A stretch of DNA of 64,000 nt from Cognatilysobacter tabacisoli (GTDB lineage Bacteria; Pseudomonadota; Gammaproteobacteria; Xanthomonadales; Xanthomonadaceae), in NCBI RefSeq assembly GCF_003586305.1, contig NZ_QXJI01000001.1:1116001-1180000 (forward strand). Reading direction: 5' to 3'. Position numbers and translations under genes: made by a program. This document shows positions 10,301 through 20,933 of the stretch, piece after piece (positions within the stretch are counted from its first letter, which is position 1; the number at the start of each line of letters is the position of its first letter). The notes beneath the pieces were generated by a model, which was not told the DNA's origin, did no database searches, and saw nothing but the letters and a program-made list of their open reading frames with translations.

Positions 10301-10450
10301 GTTCGACGCCAGCATCAGCGCGACCAGGGTGCGCAGCTGCAGCGGCCAGTCCGTGGCGGGGCCGAGCGCAGTGCGGCTCCAGTCGGTCTCGCGCAGGCGT
10401 TGGCCCATGTCGCCGCCGCCGGCGAGGAAATGAAGTTCTGGACGCGTCAT
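7307..10450 (-). CDS. PAS-rich hybrid sensor histidine kinase
   Basis: A 1047-residue cytoplasmic sensor with no membrane segment. The first 670 residues form about five PAS/PAC units, recognisable from repeated G-x-x-x-D-I-T-x-R/Q boundaries. HisKA follows with H-E-L-R-N-P (phosphorylated H690), then a HATPase domain (N-L-L-N-N-A-A-K-Y-T-P N box, D-N-G-I-G-M G1 box, G-G-L-G-I-G-L-A-L-V G2 box). A C-terminal receiver starts near residue 924 with phospho-acceptor D975 in L-D-I-G-M-P-D and lysine in V-K-P. PAS modules point to light, redox or small-ligand sensing, but no chromophore cysteine motif (N-C-R-F-L) was seen. No response regulator gene lies nearby, so its output partner is elsewhere. 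Confidence 0.92.
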   Translation of the reverse strand: MTRPELHFLAGGGDMGQRLRETDWSRTALGPATDWPLQLRTLVALMLASNQPMYVMWGATRAFLYNDHYAPFLGAKHPAALAQDLLEVWPEIRDQLEPLVDAAMRGEVVQIPRMQLTLNRHGYPEDTHFSFFFAPVRDDRGAVAGMFGACNEITAQVQAEQRLAASDARHRGVLENMDEGFVLFDREFRVLEVNDLVETLVRMPRDAMIGRSHWDLFPGTFDAEVGRMYRRVLADGKPDALEAYYTYPDGRAAWYEVRAFCVDEGLAVLFRDVTRQREDAKQAALAAERVQLALDAGAIVGTWVWSVPDDRFIADERFARSFGLSPEDCRAGLSLEVVAAGIHPDDLARVHAAIAEAMGRGGPYRCEYRVRQYDGSYRWVEANGRVELDEAGQAVRFPGVLLDHGERRRVEAERDQATALLRTFIEAVPGVVYAKDRDGRLIIGNRGVAELLGMPHEAYIGHTDLEVLADPAQAEAVMATDRRIMESGVAEQVEEHIQLADGSPAWWLSTKAPMRDAGGEVIGLIGASLDITDRKRIDSELRLSQQRNALALDVAQLGTWSWDCASALLSVDARTAEICGVPLESGPFTLEDVVRAVHPDDWPRVQAGLRAAQSPERDGRFSQEFRVVRPSGRVVWTMARGQATFLGDGDERVAATMIGTVFDVTERRHMLESLEQADRRKDEFLAMLAHELRNPLAPIGTAAQLLKMAPGDEAHVAQTAQIIARQVTHMTEMVDDLLDVSRVTRGLVEFDREPVDLRAIIAAAIEQAEPVLQARQHKLVTESSGTAAIVLGDRHRLVQVVSNLLNNAAKYTPQGGRITVAIAASDEEVGIRVSDNGIGMDERLLPQVFDLFTQGERTPDRSQGGLGIGLALVRSIVQLHGGRVSAHSAGQGQGSTFAVVLPRAPTSALPVADVPGPRQGPHRRTVLVVDDNRDAADTLAAVLRVLGHEVATAAHGHEALALAATRSDWDAFILDIGMPDMTGHELAGHLRRLVAGRKPRFIALTGYGQAQDEAMSRAAGFDHHLVKPADIAHLQALLGESAALSDR

Positions 10451-10521
10451 CCCGATAGTTTGAAATGGCCGCCGCGGCCCATCGTCACGCGCACGTCACG
10501 CCCGCAGACCGGCACGCGCCG

Positions 10522-11115
10522 TCAGCGTCCGGCGCCGGCCGTGCCGCAGGTGTAGGCATCGACGAGCGCGCGGGTGCCCTGGTGCAGCGCCTGCGCGAGC
10601 GCCTCGGGCGCGCATGCGGCTTCGCCGTTGAGCCACGCGGTGATCGGCCCCAGCTGCGCTTCGGCCAGCGCCACCGCGGCCAGCCGCGGCGGCACCCGCA
10701 GGTGCGCGCCGACCTGCCGCCTGAGCCGCCGTTCGATCTGGTCCACCAGCACCGCCGCGACCTTGCGCCGCACCGCGCCGGACAGGATCCCCCGCGCCAG
10801 CGCGCGGTTCTGCCAGAAGTGGGCGAGCAGGCCCGGCAGCTGCGGGGCGGACGGGGCGACGACGGCGTCGGCGAGGATCGCGAACGGCCCCTCGATGCTG
10901 GCCGCGAGCAGGGCGTCCTTGTTGGCGAAGTGCTCGTAGAAGGTCGAGCGGCCGACGCCGGCCCGGGCGACGATGTCGTCGATGCGCACCTCGTGGTAGC
11001 GGCGCTCGAGCACCAGCACGAAGAACGCGCCGAGCAGGGCCTGGCGCGTGCGCTGCCGGCGCGCATCGGTGTGGCCGCTGTCGCTGGCGCGTGTCGCCGT
11101 CCCCATCGCCGGCAT
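10522..11115 (-). CDS. TetR/AcrR-family transcriptional regulator
   Basis: A 197-residue repressor. The N-terminal helix-turn-helix reads I-D-D-I-V-A-R-A-G-V-G-R-S-T-F-Y-E-H-F (about residues 45-63), followed by N-K-D-A-L, the standard TetR pattern; the rest is the ligand-binding helical domain. A second ATG three codons downstream is equally possible. It is divergent from the membrane protein gene at 11214, with an imperfect inverted repeat between them, suggesting it controls that gene and itself. The ligand is unknown. Confidence 0.88.
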   Translation of the reverse strand: MPAMGTATRASDSGHTDARRQRTRQALLGAFFVLVLERRYHEVRIDDIVARAGVGRSTFYEHFANKDALLAASIEGPFAILADAVVAPSAPQLPGLLAHFWQNRALARGILSGAVRRKVAAVLVDQIERRLRRQVGAHLRVPPRLAAVALAEAQLGPITAWLNGEAACAPEALAQALHQGTRALVDAYTCGTAGAGR

Positions 11116-11131
11116 CGTCGCACGGCGCGGG

Positions 11132-11155
11132 CGGACGTTGGCCCCCCGATGTCCG
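11132..11155. promoter_or_regulatory. candidate TetR operator
   Basis: CGGACGTTGG and CCGATGTCCG form a 10-4-10 imperfect inverted repeat (8 of 10 positions pair). It sits in the 98-bp gap between the divergent TetR gene and the membrane protein gene. Size and location suit a TetR-family operator; this is inference from position and symmetry. Confidence 0.4.
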
Positions 11156-11213
11156 GAAACGCGCGCGGGCGCGTCGCTATCGTCGACGCCATCGACCGAC
11201 CCGGAGTGCGCCG

Positions 11214-11915
11214 ATGTCCGACCCCGTCCCCGCGACCCGATCCTCCGGCGCCGCGCGCTTCGCCGGCGCCGCGCTGATCGCCACCCACGTCCTGGCCATT
11301 GGCGCGATGGCGCACCACCCGACCGCGCACGGGGACACGCAGGCGCAGGTGGTCGACGGATTCGTCCAGATGCAGGGCCTCAACACCGCGGTGCATGCGG
11401 CGATGATCGCGGCCGTGCTCGCGTCGTGGCTGGCGCTGGCCGAGTTCGGCGCCCGGCGCGGCGCCCAGCGCGCGCTCGTGCGCAGTGCCGGCCTGCTCTA
11501 CGCCGCCGGCACCGCCGGCATGGTCGGCGCGGCGCTGACCAACGGCTTCATCGCCACCCGGATCGCGGTCGCCGCCCAGGGGGGCGATGCGCGCACGGTC
11601 GAGGCCGCCGGCGACCTGCTGCGACTGTGCTGGGCCGCGAACCAGACGCTCGCCGGCTTTGGCCTGTACGCGATCTCGGCGGCGATCGCGCTGTGGTCGC
11701 TGGACCTGCTCCGCGACCGCCGTGTGCTGGCGCTCGCCGCCGGCGGCTACGGCGTGGCGATCGCCGCCGCCGGTGCCGGCGGCCACGCGCTCGGCGCCTA
11801 CGTCCTCGACGTGCGCGGCATGGCCGCGGTCGTGCTCGCGCACGCCGTCTGGTACGTGCTCGTCGGCGTCCTGATGTGGCGCGGCGGCGCGGCCCGCGCG
11901 GCGCCCGCTGCCTGA
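11214..11915 (+). CDS. hypothetical multi-pass membrane protein
   Basis: A 233-residue protein with about six hydrophobic segments (roughly residues 12-30, 58-78, 90-112, 140-165, 172-195 and 203-222), so it is an inner membrane protein. The first helix is followed by A-H-H-P-T-A-H, a histidine cluster on one face of the membrane. I do not recognise a named family. Its divergent position next to a TetR regulator suggests induction by a small molecule, perhaps for export or resistance, but nothing in the sequence shows a transport motif. Start: the ATG at 11214 precedes the first helix. Confidence 0.7.
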   Translation: MSDPVPATRSSGAARFAGAALIATHVLAIGAMAHHPTAHGDTQAQVVDGFVQMQGLNTAVHAAMIAAVLASWLALAEFGARRGAQRALVRSAGLLYAAGTAGMVGAALTNGFIATRIAVAAQGGDARTVEAAGDLLRLCWAANQTLAGFGLYAISAAIALWSLDLLRDRRVLALAAGGYGVAIAAAGAGGHALGAYVLDVRGMAAVVLAHAVWYVLVGVLMWRGGAARAAPAA

Positions 11916-12025
11916 GCCGCGGCCGGCCGGCGGCGCACCGCATTGCCTGCCGCACGCGTGGCCGACGGCCGGGGCGGCCGGAGCCCGCGTGCGATAATTC
12001 GCGGCCGCCTCCACCGCACGCCCCC

Positions 12026-14101
12026 ATGCCCCGCTCGATCGTCGTCACCTGCGCCCTGCCCTACGCCAACGGCCCGCTGCACCTGGGCCACCTGGTCGGC
12101 TACATCCAGGGCGACATGTGGACGCGGGCGCAGCGGATGTCGGGCCGGACGACGCACTTCGTCTGCGCCGACGACACCCACGGCACGCCGATCATGCTCG
12201 CGGCTGAGAAGGCCGGGACGACGCCGGAGGCCTTCATCGCCGGGATCCAGGCCGGCCACGAGCGCGACTTCGCCGACTTCGGCGTCGCGTTCGACCACTA
12301 CGACTCGACCCATTCGCCGCGCAACCGCGCGCTGACCGAAGCGATCTTCCTCGCGCTGGAATCGGCCGGGCACATCAGCCGGCGCTCGGTCGCGCAGCTG
12401 TTCGATCCGGTCAAGGGCATGTTCCTGCCCGACCGCTACGTCAAGGGCACGTGCCCGAACTGCGGCACCGCCGACCAGTACGGCGACAACTGCGAGAACT
12501 GCGGCGCCACCTACGCGCCGACCGAACTGAAGGACCCGCGCTCGGTGCTCAGCGGCGCGCCGCCGGAGCTGCGCGACTCGGAGCACTTCTTCTTCGAGGT
12601 CGGCCGCTTCGAAGCGTTCCTGCGCGAGTGGCTCGCCGGCGACGTGGCCGGGCCCGGCGTCAAGGCCAAGCTGATGGAGTGGCTCGATGCCGACGGCGGC
12701 CTGCGCGCCTGGGACATCTCGCGCGACGCGCCGTACTTCGGCTTCGAGATTCCCGGCCACCCCGGCAAGTACCTGTACGTGTGGCTGGACGCGCCGATCG
12801 GCTACCTGTCGAGCTTCCAGGCGCTGTGCGAGCGCGAGGGGCTGGACTTCGCCGCGCACCTGGCGCCGGACACCCAGGCCGAACTGCACCACTTCATCGG
12901 CAAGGACATCGTCAACTTCCACGGCCTGTTCTGGCCGGCGGTGCTGCACGGCTCCGGCCATCGCGCGCCGACCCGGCTGCACGTCAACGGCTACCTGATG
13001 GTCAACGGCGAGAAGATGTCGAAGTCGCGCGGCACGTTCGTGATGGCGCGCACCTACCTCGACACCGGCATCGACCCGGAAGCGCTGCGCTACTACTTCG
13101 CTACCAAGACCTCCGGCGGCGTCGACGACGTCGATCTGAACTTCGCCGACTTCACCGCGCGCGTGAACAGCGACGTGGTCGGCAAATTCGTCAACCTCGC
13201 CAGCCGCTGCGCCGGCTTCATCGAGAAGGGGTTCGACGGCCAGCTCGCCGCCGCGCTGCCGGACCCTGCGATGTACGAGCGCTTCGTCGCCCAGCTCGGC
13301 CCGATCGCCGACGCCTACGCGCGCAACGAGGCCGCCACCGCGGTGCGGCTGACGATGGCGCTCGCCGACGAGGCGAACAAGTACATCGACGAGCACAAGC
13401 CGTGGGTGCTCGCCAAGCAGGAGGGCAGCGATGCGCAGCTGCAGGCGGTGTGCACGCAGGGGCTGAACCTGTTCCGCGTGCTCGCCGGCGCGCTCAAGCC
13501 GATCCTGCCGCGCACCACTGCACAGGCGGAAGCGTTCCTCGCCGCGCCCGTCGCGCGCTGGGACGACCTGAGCGCCCCGCTCGTCGCCCACCGCATCGGC
13601 GCGTACGCGCCGCTGTTCACCCGAATCGACCCGAAGCTGATCGCCGCCATGACCGACGCCTCCAAGGACACCCTCGCCGCGCCCGCGCCGGCGCCCGCCG
13701 CACCGGCCAAGGCCACGCCTGCACCGGAGCCCGCCGCGACGCCGGCCACCGCGGCCACGTCCGGCGCCGCCACCGTCGGCATCGACGACTTCGCCAAGCT
13801 CGACCTGCGGGTCGGCAAGGTCACCGCCTGCGAGTTCGTCGAGGGCTCGGACAAGCTGCTGCGCTTCGAACTCGACGCCGGCGAGCTCGGCACGCGCCAG
13901 ATCTTCTCCGGCATCCGCGGTTCGTACGGCGCCCCCGACGCGCTGGTCGGCCGGCACGTGGTGTTCATCGCCAACCTCGCGCCGCGCAAGATGCGCTTCG
14001 GCATCAGCGAAGGAATGATCCTGTCGGCCGGCTTCGACGGCGGCGGCCTGTTCCTGCTCGACGCCGACGCCGGCGTGCAGCCGGGCATGCCGGTCCGCTG
14101 A
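12026..14101 (+). CDS. metG: methionyl-tRNA synthetase
   Basis: Charges tRNA-Met with methionine using ATP, in the cytosol. The 691-residue length is that of the long, dimeric form. Visible motifs are [11 protein letters not shown] (HIGH-type, residues 12-22), zinc-knuckle cysteines C-P-N-C and C-E-N-C (about 142-161), the KMSKS loop K-M-S-K-S (about 331-335), and a C-terminal EMAP/Arc1-like tRNA-binding domain after an Ala/Pro-rich linker (about 550-580), beginning [11 protein letters not shown]. The gene runs straight into the RnfB-like gene 16 bp downstream. Confidence 0.97.
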   Translation: MPRSIVVTCALPYANGPLHLGHLVGYIQGDMWTRAQRMSGRTTHFVCADDTHGTPIMLAAEKAGTTPEAFIAGIQAGHERDFADFGVAFDHYDSTHSPRNRALTEAIFLALESAGHISRRSVAQLFDPVKGMFLPDRYVKGTCPNCGTADQYGDNCENCGATYAPTELKDPRSVLSGAPPELRDSEHFFFEVGRFEAFLREWLAGDVAGPGVKAKLMEWLDADGGLRAWDISRDAPYFGFEIPGHPGKYLYVWLDAPIGYLSSFQALCEREGLDFAAHLAPDTQAELHHFIGKDIVNFHGLFWPAVLHGSGHRAPTRLHVNGYLMVNGEKMSKSRGTFVMARTYLDTGIDPEALRYYFATKTSGGVDDVDLNFADFTARVNSDVVGKFVNLASRCAGFIEKGFDGQLAAALPDPAMYERFVAQLGPIADAYARNEAATAVRLTMALADEANKYIDEHKPWVLAKQEGSDAQLQAVCTQGLNLFRVLAGALKPILPRTTAQAEAFLAAPVARWDDLSAPLVAHRIGAYAPLFTRIDPKLIAAMTDASKDTLAAPAPAPAAPAKATPAPEPAATPATAATSGAATVGIDDFAKLDLRVGKVTACEFVEGSDKLLRFELDAGELGTRQIFSGIRGSYGAPDALVGRHVVFIANLAPRKMRFGISEGMILSAGFDGGGLFLLDADAGVQPGMPVR

Positions 14102-14117
14102 CGCCGTCGGCCGGGCC

Positions 14118-14603
14118 TTGCGCCCGCGTCCGCAGACGGCGCCGCGCCGCACTCCGATCGTGCCGATCCCGACCCCACGCCCGGGCACCCCGGCAGCGGA
14201 TACGCCGCTGGTGGAGCGCCTCGACCGGCTGCTGCCGCAGACCCAGTGCGGCCAGTGCGGTTTCGACGGCTGCCGGCCCTATGCCGAGGCGATGGCGCGC
14301 GGCGAGGCCGACATCGACCGCTGTCCGCCGGGCGGCGACGACGGCGCCCGCGCGCTGGCGGCGCTGCTGCGCGTGCCCGCCAAACCGTTCGACCGCGCCC
14401 GCGGCGAGCACAAACCCGCGCAGGTCGCGCTGGTCGTCGAGGCCGACTGCATCGGCTGCACCAAGTGCATCCAGGCGTGCCCGGTCGACGCGATCATCGG
14501 CGCCTCCAAGCACATGCACACGGTCATCGAGCCGCTGTGCACCGGCTGCGAGCTGTGCGTGCCGGCGTGCCCAGTCGACTGCATCGTGCTGGTGCCGGCC
14601 TGA
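14118..14603 (+). CDS. RnfB-like ferredoxin domain protein, soluble form
   Basis: A 161-residue iron-sulfur protein. It has the Fe4S domain [12 protein letters not shown] (about 39-50) and then two [4Fe-4S] ferredoxin motifs, [12 protein letters not shown] and [12 protein letters not shown]. This is the domain order of RnfB, the electron-entry subunit of the ion-pumping Rnf complex, but the N-terminal membrane helix is missing and no other rnf genes are adjacent. It may therefore donate electrons to another partner. Start is unsettled between TTG 14118 and GTG 14160. Placement after metG is common in Xanthomonadaceae. Confidence 0.82.
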   Translation: MRPRPQTAPRRTPIVPIPTPRPGTPAADTPLVERLDRLLPQTQCGQCGFDGCRPYAEAMARGEADIDRCPPGGDDGARALAALLRVPAKPFDRARGEHKPAQVALVVEADCIGCTKCIQACPVDAIIGASKHMHTVIEPLCTGCELCVPACPVDCIVLVPA

Positions 14604-14666
14604 TTCAGTGCGCGGCCCACCGACGACCCGACGCCTCGCCCCGCTGAAGACGTAACCCGAAACGCA

Positions 14667-14692
14667 CACGGCGCACCCTGCGGCGCGCCGTG
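14667..14692. terminator. GC-rich hairpin between convergent genes
   Basis: CACGGCGC pairs with GCGCCGTG across a 10-base loop, between the 3' ends of the convergent RnfB-like and TraB/GumN-like genes. No T-run follows, so it is a weak terminator candidate. Confidence 0.35.
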
Positions 14693-14721
14693 CGCGTGAC
14701 CCGCGGGCGCGAGGCGAACCG

Positions 14722-15714
14722 CTACCTGCCCGCCGCCTTGGGCTCGGCGCCCGCCGCAGGCGTCGCGCAGGCGCTGCACACGCGTTCGACCGCCAGCCCC
14801 TGTGCACGCAGCTTCTCGACCACGCCGTCGGCGCCGAGCAGGTGCAGCGCGCCGACCACGACCAGCGCGTCGTCGCGCTTGGACTCGTCGAGCAGGCGGC
14901 GGATCTGCGGCACCCACGCATCGTTGCGCTCGACGTTGACGCGGCGGTAGGCGACCGGCGACTTCTGCGCCATCTCCGCGCGCGCCACCCGGTCGAGCGT
15001 GTCGACGTCGCCGGCGCGCCACGCGGCGTGCAGGTCGTTGAGCCGGGTCGGCAGTTCCTGCGGCTTGTCGAGGATTTCCTTGAGGCCGGCGATCTGCTCG
15101 TCCATCGGCGTGCCGTCGAGCACGGCCAGCTGCGCGGCCATCGACTCCAGGCCGCCGGTGGGCTTGCCGGCCTCGGATGCGCGGGTCATGAGGTGGCGAT
15201 CGAGGCCCTTTTCCGCGCTGAAACCCAGCGCCTGCGAAACGCCGAGGGTCAACGACAGGTTCACGAACCACGGCTCGTAGCCGTCGACCGAGGCCACCTG
15301 CCCGCCCATCAGCCGGTTGAGCTTCTCGTGGAGTTCGCCCGGCAGCACGGTCTGCAGCGTGCGCGCGTCGCCATAGCCGGCCGCGGCGAGGAATGCCTGG
15401 GCGTTGGCCGGGTCGAGCATCGCCTCGGGCGCCACCTCGAACACGACCTTCTCGGCGTCTTCGAAAGCGGCGTCGATGTCGGGCGAAAGCGGGTAGTCGT
15501 CGTTCCTCAACAGGTGGAACGAGCCGAGCAGGTACACGTCGTTGTCGGCATCGGAGACCTTCCACATCAGCGGCACCGGCGCGGCGCGGACGACATCCAC
15601 GGCAGCGGCCGGTGCAGTGGCCGCCGGTGGCTTGTCGAGCGTGGCGGCCAGTGCCAGCGACGAGGCCGCCGTCGCGGCGCACAGCGCAAGGGCGAGTCGG
15701 GTGAAGGTGCGCAT
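14722..15714 (-). CDS. TraB/GumN family protein
   Basis: A 330-residue exported protein: signal peptide at residues 1-23 (cut after L-A-L-A), then the TraB/GumN domain. Family signatures are V-Y-L-L-G-S-F-H-L-L (about 60-69), F-E-V-A-P-E (about 91-96), and near the C-terminus D-D-A-L-V-V-V-G-A-L-H-L-L-G. The two G-x-x-H motifs and the glutamate match the proposed metal-binding residues of Tiki-like proteases. GumN is encoded in the Xanthomonas gum (xanthan) cluster but is not needed for xanthan synthesis. Two cysteines near the C-terminus (C-S-A-C) could form a disulfide. Confidence 0.88.
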   Translation of the reverse strand: MRTFTRLALALCAATAASSLALAATLDKPPAATAPAAAVDVVRAAPVPLMWKVSDADNDVYLLGSFHLLRNDDYPLSPDIDAAFEDAEKVVFEVAPEAMLDPANAQAFLAAAGYGDARTLQTVLPGELHEKLNRLMGGQVASVDGYEPWFVNLSLTLGVSQALGFSAEKGLDRHLMTRASEAGKPTGGLESMAAQLAVLDGTPMDEQIAGLKEILDKPQELPTRLNDLHAAWRAGDVDTLDRVARAEMAQKSPVAYRRVNVERNDAWVPQIRRLLDESKRDDALVVVGALHLLGADGVVEKLRAQGLAVERVCSACATPAAGAEPKAAGR

Positions 15715-15788
15715 CGGGAACGGTTTCCTTGCCGGTGTGGGGAGTCGTGGTGCAGGTCGCGCTGGATTTGCGCTGGATTCGCGCTCGA

Positions 15789-16745
15789 TCAGGACTTGTA
15801 GATCTTCTCGCCGGCCTCGACCAGCAGGTCGAGCCGGTTCTCGTTCGGCGGCAGCGGACACGTGGCGAACGGCGTGAACGCGCACGGCGGGTTGTAGGCC
15901 TGGTTGAAGTCGAGGACGACCTTGCCGCCGACGCCGGGCTTGGTCGCGTACAGGTAGCGACCGGCGCCGTAGCTGCCGTGGCCGCTGGTGCGGTCGGCGA
16001 AGATCACGAACAGCTGGTCGCCGCCCTCGTCCAGCGCCTCCAGCCGGTAGGTCTGCTCGCCGCGCTGGAACTCGATCACGCCGGGGTTGGGCATGTTGTC
16101 GACGCCGCCGACGATGTTGGCGATCGGCAGCGTCTTGCCGGGCGGGTGCGCGGTGAAGGTGCCGGTGACGCGCCACGCGGCGTCCGCCGGCCAGTACTGC
16201 AGGCCCTTGAAGCCGGTGCGGGTCGCGGCGTCCGCGTGCCTGACGCGCAGCGCGAGCCGCTCGCCGCGGCGGATCACCGAGGCGACGCCCTTCCCGTCGT
16301 CGAAGCCGAGCTTGCTCGCGCCGGCCGGATCGCGGTCGGTGCGCAGCGTCGCGCCGCCCTGCAGCGGCTGGCCGTCGAGCGTCACGGCGACGCCGCGCTC
16401 GCCGACGAAGCGCACCTGCCCGTCGCGAACGTGCAGCAGGCCGAGGTGCGCCGGGCCCATCGCGAGGCGGATGCCATTGTCGGCATCGCTGCCGACGTAG
16501 TGCGAACCGCTCTCCAGCCAGTGCAGGCCGGTCAGCGTGGTCCAGCCCTCCGGCGCGATCAGCTCGCTGCGGCGCTGGTCGCGCCACGCCTGCTGCTCGA
16601 GCAGGAACGCCGACTGCTCGCGGCGCGCCTGCTCGGCGGCCGCGCGCTCCTGCTCGGCGTCGCCGCAGCCGGCCAGCGCCACGCAGGCCGCGAGCGCCAG
16701 CCAGTGCAATGCGGAACGTCGGTGCTGCGGGGTGTTCGCGCGCAT
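15789..16745 (-). CDS. DUF1684 lipoprotein
   Basis: A 318-residue lipoprotein: basic start, hydrophobic core, and lipobox L-A-G-C (C27). The mature protein begins with a charged helix (E-Q-E-R-A-A-A-E-Q) and contains the DUF1684 core G-W-T-T-L-T-G-L-H-W-L (about 66-76), the paired G-F-K-G-L-Q-Y-W-P and F-x-D-R-T-S-G-H-x-S-Y-G-A-G-R-Y-L-Y motifs, and the C-terminal D-F-N-Q-A-Y-N-P-P-C-A-F, all typical of this family. Molecular function is unknown. It starts one base after the mutL stop on the same strand, so it probably shares the mutL transcript. Confidence 0.87.
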   Translation of the reverse strand: MRANTPQHRRSALHWLALAACVALAGCGDAEQERAAAEQARREQSAFLLEQQAWRDQRRSELIAPEGWTTLTGLHWLESGSHYVGSDADNGIRLAMGPAHLGLLHVRDGQVRFVGERGVAVTLDGQPLQGGATLRTDRDPAGASKLGFDDGKGVASVIRRGERLALRVRHADAATRTGFKGLQYWPADAAWRVTGTFTAHPPGKTLPIANIVGGVDNMPNPGVIEFQRGEQTYRLEALDEGGDQLFVIFADRTSGHGSYGAGRYLYATKPGVGGKVVLDFNQAYNPPCAFTPFATCPLPPNENRLDLLVEAGEKIYKS

Positions 16746-16746
16746 G

Positions 16747-18627
<1,881 letters not shown>

Positions 18628-18712
18628 GGGAAAACGGCGCCGCGCGGGCGCCGTCCAGAGAATCAATCGCGATGATAGCCGCTGGCGTCGCGCCTGCGGG
18701 CGCGGCCTGGCG

Positions 18713-20353
18713 TCAGGGACTGCCGCCGGCGCCGCCGGCATCGACCGGCGCTTCCGCCGCGGCGCGCGCGGCGTACAGCGTGCCCGGCGGCGGCTGGCGG
18801 ACGAAGTAGGTGTTGACGCCGTCGAGGACCGCCCGCGCCAGCGCGCGCTGGTGGTCGGGATCGGACAGCCGCCGCTCTTCGTCCGGGTTCGAGATGAACG
18901 CCGTCTCGACCAGCATCGAGGGCATGTCCGACGTCCGCAGCACCGCGAAGTTGGCGCGCTCGACCTGCGGCTTGTGGTTGCGGCCGACCTTCGCCAGCCC
19001 CTGCAGCACGTGGCTGGCGGCGTCCTCGGACGCGCGCATGTGGCCGCTCTGGGTCAGGTCCAGCAGCACCGACGCCAGCGTGTTGTTGGTCTGCTGCAGG
19101 CGCACGCCGCCGATCAGGTCGGCCGCGTTTTCCTTGTCGGCGAGCCATCGCGCACGCTGCGACGACGCGCCCTTCAGCGACAGCACGTACACCGACGAGC
19201 CGCGCGCGTTGCGGTTCTCTGCGGCGTCGGCGTGGATCGACACGAACATGTCGGCCTTGGCCTGCCGCGCGAGGCGCGCGCGCTGGTTGAGCGGGATGAA
19301 CACGTCGTGGTCGCGGACCAGATAGGCCTTCAGGCCCGGCGTGGCGTTGACCTGGCGGGCGAGCTCGCGCGCGATCGCCAGCGTGATGTCCTTCTCGCGC
19401 TTGCCGCCGAGGCCCACAGCGCCCGGGTCCTGCCCGCCGTGGCCGGCATCGATCGCGATGACCAGCGGGCGCATGCCGCGGCCGCGCATGACCTCGCGCA
19501 TGGTCTTGACCGCGGCCGCGTCGGACGCCGGCGTGGCAGCGGAGGAAGGCGCTGTCGACGCGGCAGGCGCCGCAGGCGTCGGCACGCCGGTCGCCACGCG
19601 CGTGGGCACGCCGGTGGCGATGCGCGTGGTGGTCGGGGGCGGGACCTTAGCGACCGTCGGCGCGCCGCTGGCCGCCACGCCTGACGGCGGCAGCGCGGGA
19701 ACGGAAGTCGGCGCGCGCACGACCGCCGGCGACGCCGGGGCCTCGACGGCGCGCACGCCCGCGGTCGGCTGCGCCGGCGCACCGCGCGACACCAGTTCGG
19801 AAATGAGCCGCGACGTGGCCGCGGACGAGGCTGCGGCCGGATCGACGGCGGCCTCCGTGATCGCGGTCGAAGCCGCGACGGACGCCGGTGTCTGGGTGGC
19901 CTCGGCGTTGGCGGGCGCCGCAGCGATCGCCGGCGGCGGGTTCGCACTGCCGTCGCCGGGCCATTCGATCACCAGCCGGGCACCGTCGGCGCCGGGCTCG
20001 ATCCGCGGCTTCAGTTCGGCGACCGGCTCGGCCAGTTCGAACACGACGCGGGCGGTGCCCGGGGTCGGCTGGCCGGTGCGGACGGCGCGGACCACGCCGG
20101 CCGGCGCCGGCATCCGGACGCTCCCGGCGACGCGGGACGCGGGCAGGTCGATGACCAAGCGGTTGGGGTTGGAGAGCCTGAGGACCTTGAACTCGGCCGA
20201 CGCGTCCAGGGCGATCTCGGCGCGGGTGCCGGTCGCACCGTCGCTGAGCTGCAAGCCCTTGATTTCACTGGCCTGCGCGAGATTCCACGCCAGCGCCGAC
20301 AGCAGCGCTGAGCCGAGCAGGAATTTCTGGACAGTGGTCCCCTTGACGCGCAT
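18713..20353 (-). CDS. amiC: N-acetylmuramoyl-L-alanine amidase AmiC type
   Basis: A 546-residue periplasmic amidase that cuts the peptide from N-acetylmuramic acid during cell separation. Signal peptide at about residues 1-28. The AMIN domain (about 29-130) targets it to septal peptidoglycan. A long Ala/Pro/Thr-rich linker (about 150-280) follows, then the Amidase_3 zinc domain: I-D-A-G-H-G-G-x-D-P-G (first His and Glu-region ligands), S-I-H-A-D-A (third ligand) and V-E-T-A-F-I-S-N (catalytic Glu). Its linker is longer than in E. coli AmiC. It lies between tsaE and mutL, the conserved tsaE-amiC-mutL order. Confidence 0.93.
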   Translation of the reverse strand: MRVKGTTVQKFLLGSALLSALAWNLAQASEIKGLQLSDGATGTRAEIALDASAEFKVLRLSNPNRLVIDLPASRVAGSVRMPAPAGVVRAVRTGQPTPGTARVVFELAEPVAELKPRIEPGADGARLVIEWPGDGSANPPPAIAAAPANAEATQTPASVAASTAITEAAVDPAAASSAATSRLISELVSRGAPAQPTAGVRAVEAPASPAVVRAPTSVPALPPSGVAASGAPTVAKVPPPTTTRIATGVPTRVATGVPTPAAPAASTAPSSAATPASDAAAVKTMREVMRGRGMRPLVIAIDAGHGGQDPGAVGLGGKREKDITLAIARELARQVNATPGLKAYLVRDHDVFIPLNQRARLARQAKADMFVSIHADAAENRNARGSSVYVLSLKGASSQRARWLADKENAADLIGGVRLQQTNNTLASVLLDLTQSGHMRASEDAASHVLQGLAKVGRNHKPQVERANFAVLRTSDMPSMLVETAFISNPDEERRLSDPDHQRALARAVLDGVNTYFVRQPPPGTLYAARAAAEAPVDAGGAGGSP

Positions 20354-20441
20354 GACCGGTAGTCAAGCACCGGCCCCGCGGAATTGCAAGCGCTTTTTTC
20401 CTTTGGAATTAGGCACCTGCCGAACCTTCCTGCCAAATCGT

Positions 20442-20933
20442 TCAGGAACCGGCTGCAACCCCCTGCCCGGCACCCACCGCGTCGACCCACGCGGCGCCCG
20501 CGGGGCTGGCTCCGCTCAGCGTCGCCCGGCGACCGCCGCGCTCGACCGCCAGTTCGACGACCAGGTCCGGCGCCGGCAGTCCGCCGCGGCCGCGATCGGG
20601 CCATTCGACCAGCCACAGCGTGACCTCGTCGCCGTCCAGCCCGAGGAATTCGAGTTCGCCGGCGTCGCCGATCCGGTACAGGTCCAGGTGCCAGGCCTCG
20701 CCGCCGGCGGACAGCGGGTAGCGCTCGACCAGCGTGTAGGTGGGGCTCTTGATCGCGCCCTGCACGCCCAGCGCGCGCAGCAGCGCGCGGGCCAGCGTCG
20801 ACTTGCCCGCGCCGAGGTCGCCGAGCAGGTGCACCACCGCGTGCGCCGGGCGCGTCGCCGCCAGCGCAGCACCGAGCCTCGCCGTCGCCTCAGCGTCGGA
20901 AAGCCACTGGGTCGTAGTCGTGTCCGTCGTCAT
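20442..20933 (-). CDS. tsaE: tRNA threonylcarbamoyladenosine biosynthesis ATPase TsaE
   Basis: A 163-residue ATPase that recycles the TsaBD complex making t6A37 in ANN-decoding tRNAs. Walker A reads G-D-L-G-A-G-K-S-T (about 38-46), with the usual S-P-T-Y-T-L-V-E-R-Y (about 63-72), H-L-D-L-Y-R-I (about 81-87) and V-E-W-P-D-R motifs. Its ATG overlaps the TGA of nnrDE (ATGA at 20930-20933), so translation is coupled. The other t6A genes are not in the window. Confidence 0.95.
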   Translation of the reverse strand: MTTDTTTTQWLSDAEATARLGAALAATRPAHAVVHLLGDLGAGKSTLARALLRALGVQGAIKSPTYTLVERYPLSAGGEAWHLDLYRIGDAGELEFLGLDGDEVTLWLVEWPDRGRGGLPAPDLVVELAVERGGRRATLSGASPAGAAWVDAVGAGQGVAAGS

